NCBI GenBank assembly: GCA_910591455.2
Contig: OU342823.1
Location: 5,014,501-5,078,500 of the forward strand
Length of the DNA: 64,000 bases
Source: Pholis gunnellus
Lineage: Eukaryota; Chordata; Actinopteri; Perciformes; Pholidae
Direction: 5' to 3'
Shown one piece after another: positions 53,606-64,000 of this stretch; position 1 is the first letter of the stretch, and every line of letters begins with the position of its first letter. Position numbers and translations under genes: made by a program. The notes beneath the pieces are model-generated. The model was given only the letters and a program-made list of their open reading frames with translations. It did not search any database and was not told the origin of the DNA.

Positions 53606-54080
53606 ATAGTCAGTCGGTCTGTCAGTCCACCACTGTAGTCCAGACTGAATTATCTCTCCAACTATCGGATGGATTGCAGTGGATTTTGCAGACATTCGTG
53701 GTCCCCAGAAGATGAATACTACTGAATTTGATGATCCCCTCCTCCACCATGAGATGGACATTTGTGGTTGTCAGTGAAATATCTCAACAGTCATTAACCT
53801 TATTGCCATGAGTTTGGTACATTCATGGTCCTCTCAGGATGAAGGCTAATCACTTTGGTGATCTTCTGACTTTTTAACTCGCAGTACTTTGGTTTATAAC
53901 CAAACACCTGCGAAACTGTCATTTTCATTAGCCTCAGTTGTACTTGAATGTAATTGAAATGGCCAACATGGTAAACATTATTACCGTCTTGACATCAGCA
54001 TGTTAGCATTGACAGTATGAGAATGTCAGCATGCCGATGTCTGTATTTAGCTTTTATCAATGAGCCGCTGCCGTGGCTGT
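53606..54080. repeat. Dispersed teleost repeat
   Basis: The segment contains CCAGACTGAATTATCTCTCC, GGATGGATTGCAGTGGATTT, TTTGGTGATC, GGTTTATAACCAAACACCTG and CATCAGCATGTTAGCATTG in the order of a highly abundant teleost interspersed repeat. The copy is diverged and has no open frame of note. Confidence 0.7.
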
Positions 54081-57070
54081 AAGCTCTTGATGTTGTTGAG
54101 TGGAGGGAGGTTTGCATTGACTGCTGCACATACAACATACAACAGCCCTAGGTATGGAGTTCTTACATGTACTGTATGTCGTGCTATGCTATTGAGAACA
54201 TACACAAACCAAACATTCAAATCAACTGATAATCAAAGTTATTCTTTGATAATTCATACCATTGCCATGAAACACTGAAGTGTTCTAGTATCTTTAAGAG
54301 CAAAAGTGTGATTCGATAATAGCTCGGACTTGCATACAGAAACTCATAAATACTTGAAAACCAAGCCTTTGAATGAGCCAGAGTTCTGAGGACTTGGCTT
54401 CGATATGAAACAGCTGGCTCCATTACAAAGAGGACACACGCTGAAATATTTCTTGCTGATATTTAATAAATCAAGTAAATGTTTTCTTGCCAAATTGTTG
54501 GTAACTATGAGGCAAAAACACACATATCGAGGGGTATGAGATCCTAATAGGACAGATGGATCAACAACCAAGCACATAAATGTGTGCCACTGGGCCACAG
54601 TAGGTGAAGACGAGGTGGACTCTGGAATACAGAGAGAGAGGGATAATGAAAGTTGGAGGGAGAAATCGAAGAATGAAAGCATGAGGGAAGAAAGCGCCAT
54701 CCAAAGGGATGAAAAACCGTCCATTCAAGCATGAGAAGAAAGGAAGATGAGACGGGAGGCACGCTGAATGGCAATAGGTATAGTAGGATGAGTGAAAAAG
54801 TCACTTGGCTGCACACTGTGTGGAGGAAGAGAGGGAGTCTGAGAGATGGAGCGAGGACTGCCAGACGGAGGACAGAGCCACGCCGTGAAGAAAAGTAGAA
54901 ATTAGAAGAGAAGAGGGGTTTAGCAGGTCAAGGGGAGGGCGGGAAGAAACGGGAACGAGAGGAAATGTAGTAAAGAGTAAGAGAGGCTAAACAGAGTCAA
55001 GTGAGAAAAAAGACTTGGAGGTAAAGGGAGGTGAGGGGAATACAGGGCTTCATTTTAGTGCTTCTGGTGTGTTGATTCTACTCGTTCCATTTCATGAGTA
55101 AGACTCTTGTTTGTACCTAATTGTTACACAGCGCTCACACTCGGCCCTCTCTCTGGAGAAGGCGCCGGAGACTCGAGTCTGTCTGCTGCGCTTGTCACTG
55201 CCTCCCACATACAAATGTGTCCGTCGGTCTGCTGCACTGGGGTTTGGAGAAACACGGTCACACAGTTTAGATGCAGGGTGGGTCGTTTTTGAAGAGCTTT
55301 AGCATCTTGTAGAAATGGGAAGTGGAAATGGAAAACATGCATTTTTTGGGGAAGACAGTCTTACAGAGTCACTGACAAGAGCGCAGCGATCGCTTCGCTT
55401 AAGTAAAGTGCTGGTACAGAGTTGGGGAGACGTTTATTATTTATTATTCATGGTTTATTTAATGGGGACAGATACATTATACATACATACTGAAGACAGC
55501 TCCGATGAAGGTATCACAGTGTTCATAGCGGCTGCTCATTTGCAACCTCTGCCACTAAAAGAGCTTTTATGAAACTAAGGGATTAGAACATTAAGGTAAA
55601 AAGACGGGAGATACAAATACAGCACACTTTCAAAATGTGAGTACAGGTTTGTTGCTGAATTTATATGGTATCTTTCTTAATAGGATGGAGGTTGTAGTTA
55701 TTGGATGGTTCTGAATGAAGTCTTTAGTTCTGAGAGCCAAGCCGCTTGAGCAAGTGATTTAGGAGAACTTGCTGCATTCCCTCATTTTCTGAATTGAATT
55801 TCTGCAAACACAATTTACAAGCGGTGCAGACCTGTCCTAGAAGTCATGTGACATCGTCAGCTGTTATCCAAACCAGAGTTTTTCACTAGCAGATTGTATA
55901 TTTCATTACATGGATAATTACCTCATAATTCAGTGTGGCTTTGTGGCACAAAGGCAGTAGAACTGCCTGTGCCAAAGCACACTGACTGTAATCCTGCGGG
56001 CTTATTTTTCTTATTCTCCATATGCCACCCCGAATTTCGGCGTGTATCTAGTCACACAGCGTTGCCAACAGCGGCGTGAAAAGTATATCCGAACGTGCGG
56101 CCCGATCGGGAATGGTGTGCTAAGACTTTTATAAGAGATTCGCCCAGCGGTTTTCCCGAAAATCCCGAAAAACGGAGCAAAATTGGCCCATAGACTTGAA
56201 TGGGGTTTCGGCGTGAAGAGAGCAAAAAAAACACTGAACTTTGGACCCATATTGACAAGCCATACTTTAAGATAGAAAAATGATTTAAAGTTTAAAACGT
56301 AGACAAAACGCTGGAGGTTATTGAGCCAAATGGACATTTTGATAGCTAGCACAGTTTTCATGAAGTCGCAGATGAAGTTTCAGGAACATTTTGGCTCCAT
56401 TTCAGATTTTATAATGGGTGTGTATTGCGCAGCTCGTTAAGGGCTAGAGTGAGGGCATAATTGTTAGAGTGGAGCAGAGCAGGAAAATATTTTGTGATTT
56501 CTGAAAACAAATTGCTCAGAGTGCCACAATTTGCACACCTCATGCATTATTTTTTGCAAAACGTTAGCTAATGGTGTGCTGGTCTAGAGAAATGACTGTG
56601 GAATCCAGCACATTTACACATTTTGCACTACAGACCTTAATTGACAGGAAAACCAGCTTTCTGCTCCATAGAGACCAATGTTAAATCTGACCACTCATTT
56701 CTCAAAGAAAGCAGACGGTACCACTTTTGTACATTGCTCTGGAGCTCACATTTTTAACACCACTAACATAAAAAAGCACATCACCATGTTCGCAAGAGTC
56801 TTATCTTTCTCACGGTATCCTTATTTTGGCACTCAGACTCCTACTTTTTGTTAAAAAGTTTTGTTTCAAAATCACTGTTTACTGTAACGTTTCTTAATCA
56901 GTTTGCTTCTAACGCCAGGTGCGTCCTCACCATGGCAACCAGTTACACACACGCACGCACGCAGGCTCTCTCTGTCTGTCTCTCTACACACACTGTCTGT
57001 CTCTCTCTGTCTGTCTTTCTCTCGCTCTGTCTGTCTGCCTGTCTCACTCACTCACTCTGTTTCTCTATAT

Positions 57071-58066
57071 CTTTCTGTCCCCCCCCACCCCTCCCATTTC
57101 AAAATAAAAGCCCCACAGAGTGAATCCTAACTGGAATACTTGTGATGAAGCCTGTCATTTAATAACCTTTGTGTTTGTGTCAAACATTATGAATATGTCT
57201 CCTCTCCCCCTCTCTCACCCACCCAGTCCCACTTTCAAAATAAAAGCCCCATAGATTAACTGTATCTTAACATGAAGCTCAGAATGAGGTTCGTACAGAA
57301 ATGATGGGAGCGTTAGCTCCCATCATTTCCAAAGGCTTCTCAAACAAATGTATTTATCTCAAATAGAGAAATGATGGGAGCGTAAGCTCCCATCATTTCC
57401 AAAGGCATTACTAGTAGGCATCACGTAATGTGAGGAGGCGTTTCCCTGCTTTTTCTCCATGAACAGGCTGCAGGTGCACAGGTGATTCTGATTGAGCTAA
57501 TTAGTGAACAGAGGCTCACAGACTCACATACACACACTGTGAGTCTCTGTTCACTAATCTTTCTGTCCCCCCCCCCCCACCCCCCCCCCCCCCCCCTCCC
57601 ATTTCAAAATAAAAGCCCCACAGAGTGAATCCTAACTGGAATACTTGTGATGAAGCCTGTCATTTAATAACCTTTGTGTTTGTGTCAAACATTATGAATA
57701 TGTCTCCTCTCCCCCTCTCTCACCCACCCAGTCCCACCCTTTCAAAATAAAAGCCCCATAGATTAACTGTATCTTAACATGAAGCTCAGAATGAGGTTCG
57801 TACAGAAATGATGGGAGCGTTAGCTCCCATCATTTCCAAAGGCTTCTCAAACAAATGTATTTATCTCAAATAGAGAAATGATGGGAGCGTAAGCTCCCAT
57901 CATTTCCAAAGGCATTACTAGTAGGCATCACGTAATGTGAGGAGAGGCGTTTCCCTGCTTTTTCTCCATGAACAGGCTGCATGTGCACAGGTGATTCTGA
58001 TTGAGCTAATTAGTGAACAGAGGCTCACAGACTCACATACACACACTGTGAGTCTCTGTTCACTAA
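57071..58066 (+). repeat. Tandem duplication, unit about 488 bp, two copies
   Basis: Copy 1 (57071-57558) and copy 2 (57559-about 58066) both begin CTTTCTGTCCCCCC and run through the same sequence with few differences: length of the C tract, three to four small indels, and single substitutions. Copy 2 is longer mainly because its C tract is expanded. Copy 1 stops abruptly at ACTAAT, inside what is the right arm of the foldback in copy 2. Confidence 0.92.
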
Positions 58067-58134
58067 TTAGCTCAATCAGAATCACCTGTGCGCCTGCAGC
58101 CTGTTCATGGAGAAAAAGAAGGGAAACACCTCTC
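57943..58134. repeat. Long foldback inverted repeat
   Basis: Left arm 57943-58030 and right arm 58046-58134 are near-perfect reverse complements (a handful of mismatches over 88 bp) around a 15-bp spacer, ACTCACATACACACA. The arms include CTCCATGAACAGGCTGCA and GATTCTGATTGAGCTAATTA. A transcript would fold into a long hairpin. The left arm is also present in copy 1 of the tandem duplication, where the right arm is cut short. Confidence 0.9.
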
Positions 58135-59473
58135 AAACAAATCCTCAAACCCCCATAACCGTAGCTCCTATTGCTCCGATATGACTACATGAGAGGAATG
58201 ATGAGTTGAAGAGCAGATCATGTGAAAAACTTTACTGGAGCAACGGAGCCTCTCCCAGCTGTTAGCAGACTGTTTTGCTAGCAGGCGAGTGAGCTGTACC
58301 CAGCATGCAGTTCGGCGGTGTAATTTTATAAATGTAAAATGATTAGTGTTACAAATTGTTTGTGTCACAGACTGTTGTGTCGTTGTGATTTGCTCTGTTA
58401 AAGAGCGTTAGTTGTGGGTTGTTCATTGTTATAAAGTAATGACCATGACTAGGGGTCCCTCTCAATACACATAAGAAAACTAGCTCCAATGCTGACACCA
58501 TTAACGGTGGACAATATATTTAACTGCCTGTTGAAGACAGACAGCACTTGATCCGGCTTGGTGTGTGAAAAACTCACATGTACAGGAAATTGAAACCGTT
58601 ATACAAGATTAAATTCAAGAGTATGGATTTTAAATGCAGAAAAGAGAGAAGCGATAACTCAATCGAACCGTAACATCGGCCTGTGTAGCTATATATTGCG
58701 ACGTCTTCCGGCAGTAGAAGCCACACTGTCAAAATTTCTTGCGAAATTTTCTAGTTATGTACATATTTTCCTGTTTGACGCTGCTTTAACTCTAGTATAT
58801 TCATACACGTAGCCTAACGATATTACCATTCATTTACATTGGCTGTTGTATGACGCTACAATATCAATATGAATGTCAGTCATCAATGGCCTTTGCTTTA
58901 AATATCATTTTTAAATGTCACCACACACTCTCTATTTCACTTGAAGTCATCTTCTAATACTTTCCGACTGTATTGTAGATTGCATGCTATCTTTGTGAAG
59001 CTCATAGTCTAGTTTTTGTTTTAGAACATGTGTCTGAGAGGTAATATATCTTTGGTCAGTTGCAATATATTGTAAGCTATTTGTAAACATGTGACAACAC
59101 TGTAGCATCATTATGGTCCACAGTCAGCCTCCCCTTAGTTGTAAATGCATTTCTCCACTCACTCCCTTATTCCACTGTTTATTGGCGCACACATCCACAC
59201 ACTGTTTGTGTGAGCACAGCACACTGCGGCAGTCAGCGAAAACTGTCATTTGTGACTCGTGCTCTAATGCTCGCTGTGTCTTTTCCTGCCCTTGCTTTGA
59301 GCGCAGCAGCCAAGCGTCAGCGGTTCACTGTGTGATTCTATGAAGCCGAGACACAAGGCAGGCTGTGCTGATGCGTCCAGGGCAGACGTCTCTGCTAGTA
59401 AAGCTACTTAGAACGGCTCCATAACACTCCAGATTTCATTCCTGGTTTTAATGCGTGAAGCAAAATAGGATCT

Positions 59474-59644
<171 letters not shown>

Positions 59645-60390
59645 ACCTGAACCGCTGGAGGACCCGTCTCTGAGACACCCCAACCAATTGTCTAGTCCAT
59701 CAAGAAGTATTTTTATGATCCACAGTGTCGAAAGTGTCAAACGCTGCCGTAGGATCCGATAACACCAGGACTGTTAGACTACCCGAATCATTACCCAGGC
59801 CGATGTCATTCACAGTCTTGATGAGAGCAGTTTCAGCGCTGTGACGTGAGCAGAAACACGATCGAAAGCTATCGAGGACGTCGTTCGTCTGCGAGAGAGG
59901 ATCGCGTCAGAGCTGCTGTGACAGAGCACTTGAATCATTGCTGCAAATTGTGTGTGTGTGTCTTCCTATATCCATGCATTACTGTGCATTTGCATCTCCA
60001 AAATTCCTGTGTGTGTGTGTAGGGGGGGGAGGAGCACGCTGCCTGCGAGGGTAACCTTAATAGGGTCGGTGCCTTCAGAATCGTTCCTGTCATCTTCACA
60101 GAGGACTCTGGCTCCATCGCTGTAATTGCAAAACGCTGTTACAGCTCCCCGAGTGAGCGTGTCACAGGAGACAATGTATATTTTATGGAGCCACTATACG
60201 TGCTCAGGCTTGTGTGTGTGCATGTAGTTTGAAAGTTTGTCAGCTCCATCACACTACTGCTATATGTACACAGTCTCACAGTGATGTAGTCTGATTTTCC
60301 CTTCTCGTTCTTTGTTACTCCCGGCCGTCCTGCAGCCTCGTCCCCTTTATCCTCATCTCTTCCATGTCCCTTTTCGTCTCTCTACCCCAG

Positions 60391-60570
60391 GTGCTGTCTC
60401 TGGGCGCAGATGTGTTGCCAGAGTACAAGCTCCAGGCCCCTCGCATCCACAAGTGGACGGTGTTGCACTACAGCCCCTTCAAGGCGGTGTGGGACTGGCT
60501 CATCCTGCTGCTGGTCATCTACACCGCCATCCTGACTCCCTACTCGGCCGCGTTCCTCCTCAACGACCAG
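60391..60570 (+). CDS. kcnh2/kcnh6: ERG K+ channel core exon: pre-S1 linker and S1
   Basis: The 180-bp exon encodes 60 residues from VLSLGADVLPEYKLQ through FLLNDQ. It follows a good acceptor (TCTCTACCCCAG) and ends at CAG|GTGGGG, phase 0 on both sides. It contains the conserved linker RIHKWTVLHYSPFKAVWDW and the first transmembrane helix, LILLLVIYTAILTPYSAAFLL. It matches the start of the exon that in human KCNH2 follows both the 1a (exon 5) and 1b splice donors, so it is the common splice target for alternative N-termini. KW after RIH and FLLND resemble KCNH7 and fish paralogues, whereas DQ-EE (continuing in the next exon) resembles KCNH6. Family identity is certain: voltage-gated delayed-rectifier potassium channel alpha subunit in the plasma membrane, underlying the cardiac IKr current in vertebrates. 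Confidence 0.97.
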
Positions 60571-61168
60571 GTGGGGTCCCGTCGAGGGAAAGAGTCTCTG
60601 ACGAGCTTGTTTTATTTCTGTGGCCCGATCACTAAAGTGTTTCATTGGGCTTTACATCTGTACAACATAAGATCCTTAGACTCTCGGCAAATGAGCCAAG
60701 CAGAACAAAAATACAAAAAGTGATACATGAAGTGATATTATACACCGATGATTTCCACTTTCTTGTGACATGGATCTCTGGTAAAAATAGAGTCAGTTGT
60801 AGCTTTTGTTTTCTCCTGATTAGTGTGTTGAGGCTCCAAAGCTTGGATCCTGCTGAAAGCCCCGTTTTTGTGTCACTTCTTAATTTTTTTGTCGACACGT
60901 GTATGCAAATGATCCTAAAAGCCTTAACTCTAATCCATTTGAAGGAGGTAATCAGACGGAGCTGTTCTATTTTTAGGGCATTGGCTTATAATTCTCTTCT
61001 CCTGTCTTTTCTTCTACTCTCTTCTGTGTTCTCTCTTTCCCTTGACTCTTGACTCCACTTATCACCTTACCTTTTCCTCTTCTCTCCTCTCCCTTTCTTT
61101 CCTTTCCTCTCCACTTCTCTCCACTTCTCTTCTTTCATCTCCTTTTCTCTCCTCTCCTCCCCTCTCAG
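60571..61168 (+). other. Intron splitting the S1 and S2 exons
   Basis: 598 bp, GTGGGG...CCTCTCAG, phase 0. The last 120 bp is an unusually long CT-rich tract (about 61005-61165) serving as the polypyrimidine tract. Nothing else was recognised in it. Confidence 0.92.
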
Positions 61169-61272
61169 GAAGAGGTAGCCTTGCAGAGCTGTGGTTACTC
61201 CTGCCCTCCTCTCTATGTGGTGGACCTCATGGTGGATATCATGTTCATTATTGACATCCTCATCAACTTCAG
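61169..61272 (+). CDS. kcnh2/kcnh6: ERG K+ channel core exon: S1-S2 loop and S2
   Basis: The 104-bp exon starts after a long pyrimidine tract (CCCCTCTCAG|GA) and ends AG|GTCTGT in phase 2. The split arginine codon (AG + G) is completed by the next exon. It encodes EEVALQSCGYSCPP followed by S2, YVVDLMVDIMFIIDILINF. The acidic S2 residues (the aspartates of VVDLMVDIMF and IIDIL) are those that pair with S4 charges and bind divalent cations in ERG/EAG voltage sensors. The two extracellular cysteines of CGYSC are also typical of the family. The donor is weak by consensus, but the join to 61543 restores INFRTTYVN exactly, so the boundary is secure. Confidence 0.97.
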
Positions 61273-61542
61273 GTCTGTCTTTAAACACACGAGTCTACAG
61301 TGTAGTAGTAGTAGTAGTAGTAGTAGTAGTCACAGTGTTATTTGTAGTAGAAAGTGCTAATTCCTTAGCCCTCATGCTCTGGCCTCATTACACTGTTGTT
61401 AGAGCTCTCAGTTGTAGCATTAGTGAACACAGTAGTGATTATTAAAGTAAATGGTACAAAGTGGTTTTCATAGTTGCAGTAGTAGTGTCAAACGTCTTAT
61501 CAAAACTATTAATGTTAATATAATGTGCACTCCTCCTCTCAG
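61273..61542 (+). other. Intron splitting the S2 and S3 exons
   Basis: 270 bp, GTCTGT...CTCCTCTCAG, phase 2. It contains a (TAG)n trinucleotide tract at 61303-61330, only 30 nt past the donor. No coding content. Confidence 0.92.
61303..61330. repeat. (TAG)n trinucleotide repeat
   Basis: 28-bp tract inside the small intron between the S2 and S3 exons. Confidence 0.95.
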
Positions 61543-61681
61543 GACAACATATGTGAACATTAACGATGAGGTGGTGAGCCACCCGGTGCGTATCGCCGTC
61601 CACTACTTCAAGGGCTGGTTCCTCATCGACATGGTGGCTGCTATTCCCTTTGACCTGCTGATCTACCGCAGCGGAGAGGAG
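61543..61681 (+). CDS. kcnh2/kcnh6: ERG K+ channel core exon: S2-S3 linker and S3
   Basis: The 139-bp exon lies between TCCTCCTCTCAG and GAG|GTATGT. It completes the split arginine and continues TTYVNINDEVVSHPVRIAV, then HYFKGWFLIDMVAAIPFDLL, ending IYRSGEE in phase 0. The S3 helix WFLIDMVAAIPFDLLI is essentially invariant in ERG channels. NDEVVSHP and the arginine in YRSGEE resemble KCNH6 more than KCNH2 or KCNH7, as judged from remembered family sequences. The following exon should begin with the S4 segment; nothing resembling it occurs before the window ends, so the gene is partial here. Confidence 0.97.
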
Positions 61682-63867
61682 GTATGTCACCGTATAGGGA
61701 GAGAGGGGTGAGGTGTGAGGGGGGGACAAGACAATCTGTGGGGAGATGGAGGGATGAAGAGAATGAGAGAGAGATGTCGTTGCATTGACATTGTGTCTTT
61801 ATCGAAAGAGATGGGTACAAAGAGTGAAGAGGAGGGAGACAGGGAATAAGAGGACGAAAGAAGAAAGGCAGAGGCAGTTTTTGCTTCATCCTTTAATTGT
61901 CTCCGTGGGGAGGTTGATTTGCAGCCGGCTGTGGTGGAGCGTCAAAATATAACGTGTCTACCTTACGAGATACGAGGCAGTGCACAAAATGATTAAACAA
62001 TTAATCACGTGTTTGTTATTGAAAAATAAAATGATCTGCTTCCAGCTTCTCCAGTGTCAGGAGGTTAAGGTTTTTGGATCTGTTTAACATCATTGGAAAT
62101 GTAATAATGACTTTAACTTTGAGTTTTTCGGATAAAACAAACAGTTCAAAGATGTACGTTGGAGTCAGAGAAATGTCTTGCTTTGTCCATAACTTCCTAT
62201 TCATTTCCTAGGAAGTTTCCTTAGAACTCTGACTTTGCCTAACAACCACTCCCTCTTCTCTCACTCTCTACTGAATGTTTGAGACACTCTATAGTAAGAA
62301 TCATCATTTTGTGTCATCATCCACAGCTGAACAGTGGCACAAGGGTCATTGTTACATCAATAAGGTGTGACACATTGCATTATGGGATTCTAGTGAGTAC
62401 ATGCCATGGTCACAACATTTTATTCGTCACTTATTGTTTTCCTGGTGTTTTTAATGTTAAGATGCCGGCCGTGTTATCCAGAGGATTGTTTTGTTGCTGC
62501 TGTTTAAGTTCCTCCTGATCAGAAAAAGCCCTACAGCAGTGCACTACTGATTTTGTATTGTTTTATTATGTTTTTATTATGTTGCAAATGCATTCTGTTG
62601 AGCAACCCTGTGTTGCACAATGTCGATAAATCATCCTTGAAACCTATAATCCTTGAAACTTTATGGAGCATAACTTTTCTGTAATATAATTCAAAACAGT
62701 GTAGAATGCATCTAGTGCACTTTATAGTTAACAATGAGTGAATCTGATATTAACAATAGATAGGATCAGAAGCTATGGACATGTAGAATTAGAAATGTTT
62801 CCCTATTTTTAATAAACCAAAGGATGTATCAATAGATTGAGAAAATAATGAGCAGATTAAGTTCAAAGATGAACATCAAAGCATGAGGCCGAGATATCCT
62901 GACTTTAAGACCCTAGAATGGGTCAACCTCCACAGATGCTGGATCCTATAATTCCCATGATATGATAGAATCTTTCATTAGACCTTTCCTGAATCCTCCA
63001 GTTTGTAATGCAAGCTGTCTGTGCAAAATATCTCAAGGCCAAAGAGTCTTTTTTTCTAACTTAAAGGGGACGTGTCATGCGGTATATCCTAATGAGCCTG
63101 CATGTGACATAGGAAGGGGAGCCAAATCCGATTGGCTCATTGAATCACATGTTTTCTGGTCTAGACAGCCCACAAAACAAACTGTCTGGGTTGTCTTATT
63201 TTAGTTTGCGGGTTGGTAGTATGTGTTACCTTAAAGAAACCTCCGGAGCCACAGAAGACATTACGCAACAGCTGATGAGTAAACTGAACTGTGTAAAATC
63301 ATTCAAGTAAAAATAATCTCTGGTTGCATCCCTAATGCAGTATATATGTGAGGCAGATACGCAGTGAGACAGTGAGGTCCAGACACTGGGTACTGAGGCT
63401 CTATGGTTTGCTGAATGATGTGCAGTGATGGAGGCGTCGGTTGGAGAATTTAAGGAAGTGAGAGGCAGGGTGTCTGGAGGAAGAGGTGGGAGTTAGGAGA
63501 AAGAGGCAGGGGAAGTGAGTTAGTAGGTTGCCGGAGCCCTCTGAGGATACTTCCCACGTAATGAGGATGAAAACCACGGAGGCCGAGGTCCGTCCCTCCA
63601 CACAGCAGCTCAGCTCAGGCCAATCCCATTGACAGAGGAAGCACCACTTGGAATGCATCTGTTGGTAATGGGATGTCTGTAGGTAATTCAAAGAAGTGTT
63701 ATTAATAGAGATTAAGCCACCCACCAAGCCAAAAATGATGAATGTGGAAACTCCCCGACATTGAAATACTGCCCGGTGGGAAGCTTTGCCAGGATTCACT
63801 TCATAGAGGCCGCAGAGCCAAGAAAGTGGAGATTTTCCTCACCAGACAACTATTATTTACTGAGAGG

Positions 63868-63909
<42 letters not shown>

Positions 63910-64000
63910 CAGGACTATAGGCCCCCTGCCAGCGCAGTTCTCGTCTTGTTATTTATTTGTCGTATGGACACGGAGGAGGGGGGGGGGCAGGCGAATACAA
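61682..64000 (+). other. Start of the intron after the S3 exon
   Basis: Begins GTATGT and runs to the window edge without an S4-type exon. It holds a teleost repeat-like segment beginning TTAAAGGGGACGTGTCATGC near 63060, a (CA)n tract at 63873-63906 and a poly-G run near 63980. No open frame resembles a known protein. Confidence 0.75.
63873..63906. repeat. (CA)17 microsatellite
   Basis: 34-bp CA tract. Confidence 0.96.

Larger units (their letters stand above)
56003..58757. mobile_element. Composite repeat block, candidate large non-autonomous element
   Basis: The left part (CTTATTCTCCATATGCCACC, CCCGATCGGGAATGG) is the 5' signature of a common teleost repeat. The right limit (GCGAAATTTTCTAGTTAT) resembles that family's 3' end. 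Between them lie a 488-bp tandem duplication, four short perfect palindromes and an 88-bp foldback. No protein frame was found. Boundaries are tentative and the block may be several nested insertions. Confidence 0.4.

Noticed and set aside
53297..53761. 154-residue minus-strand frame
   Set aside because: Part overlaps a common teleost repeat, and the rest has no recognisable domain or splice context.

Overview
The window is 64 kb of vertebrate genomic DNA, most likely from a ray-finned (percomorph-type) teleost. The evidence is spliced exons with GT/AG introns, about two dozen long (CA)n/(GT)n microsatellites, and teleost-style dispersed repeats: a tRNA-derived SINE, hAT and PIF/Harbinger-like non-autonomous elements, and a foldback element. 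No bacterial genes, operons, CRISPR arrays or genuine free-standing tRNA/rRNA genes were seen. Most open frames are simple-repeat translations or chance frames.

One gene can be recognised securely. It is an ether-a-go-go-related (ERG, Kv11) voltage-gated potassium channel on the + strand. Three core exons near the right end (60391-60570, 61169-61272, 61543-61681) join in phase into 141 codons covering the pre-S1 linker, S1, S2 and S3. The S4, pore and C-terminal exons lie beyond the window. About 40 kb upstream, 20550-20681 is a first coding exon ending in RVRRAVRISSLVAQE, the hallmark of the short ERG1b-type N-terminus, with a phase-0 donor that fits the 60391 acceptor exactly. Whether the gene is kcnh6 or kcnh2 cannot be settled here: the S2-S3 residues lean to kcnh6, while the 1b-type exon is best known from kcnh2.

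Layout. 1-20 kb: no exon recognised; it holds microsatellites, a hAT-type MITE (7069-7381), a hAT copy with transposase debris (13320-14689) and other repeats. 19.7-20.7 kb: purine-rich then CpG-rich leader with upstream ORFs, then the 1b-type exon. 20.7-60.4 kb: one very large intron. Within it, a CpG-rich block at 37.7-38.4 kb carries an open first-exon-like segment (38200-38391) with a strong Kozak ATG and a phase-0 donor; this is a candidate undescribed third N-terminus. The rest is repeats: a SINE at 25.2 kb, a Harbinger-like MITE at 50.1 kb, a common teleost repeat at 53.6 kb, and a 488-bp tandem duplication with an 88-bp foldback at 57.1-58.1 kb. 60.4-64 kb: core exons, then the start of the next intron.

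The picture is a channel gene whose alternative promoters yield subunits lacking the PAS domain, all spliced onto the same S1-S6 core. PAS-encoding exons were not found and are presumably upstream of the window.
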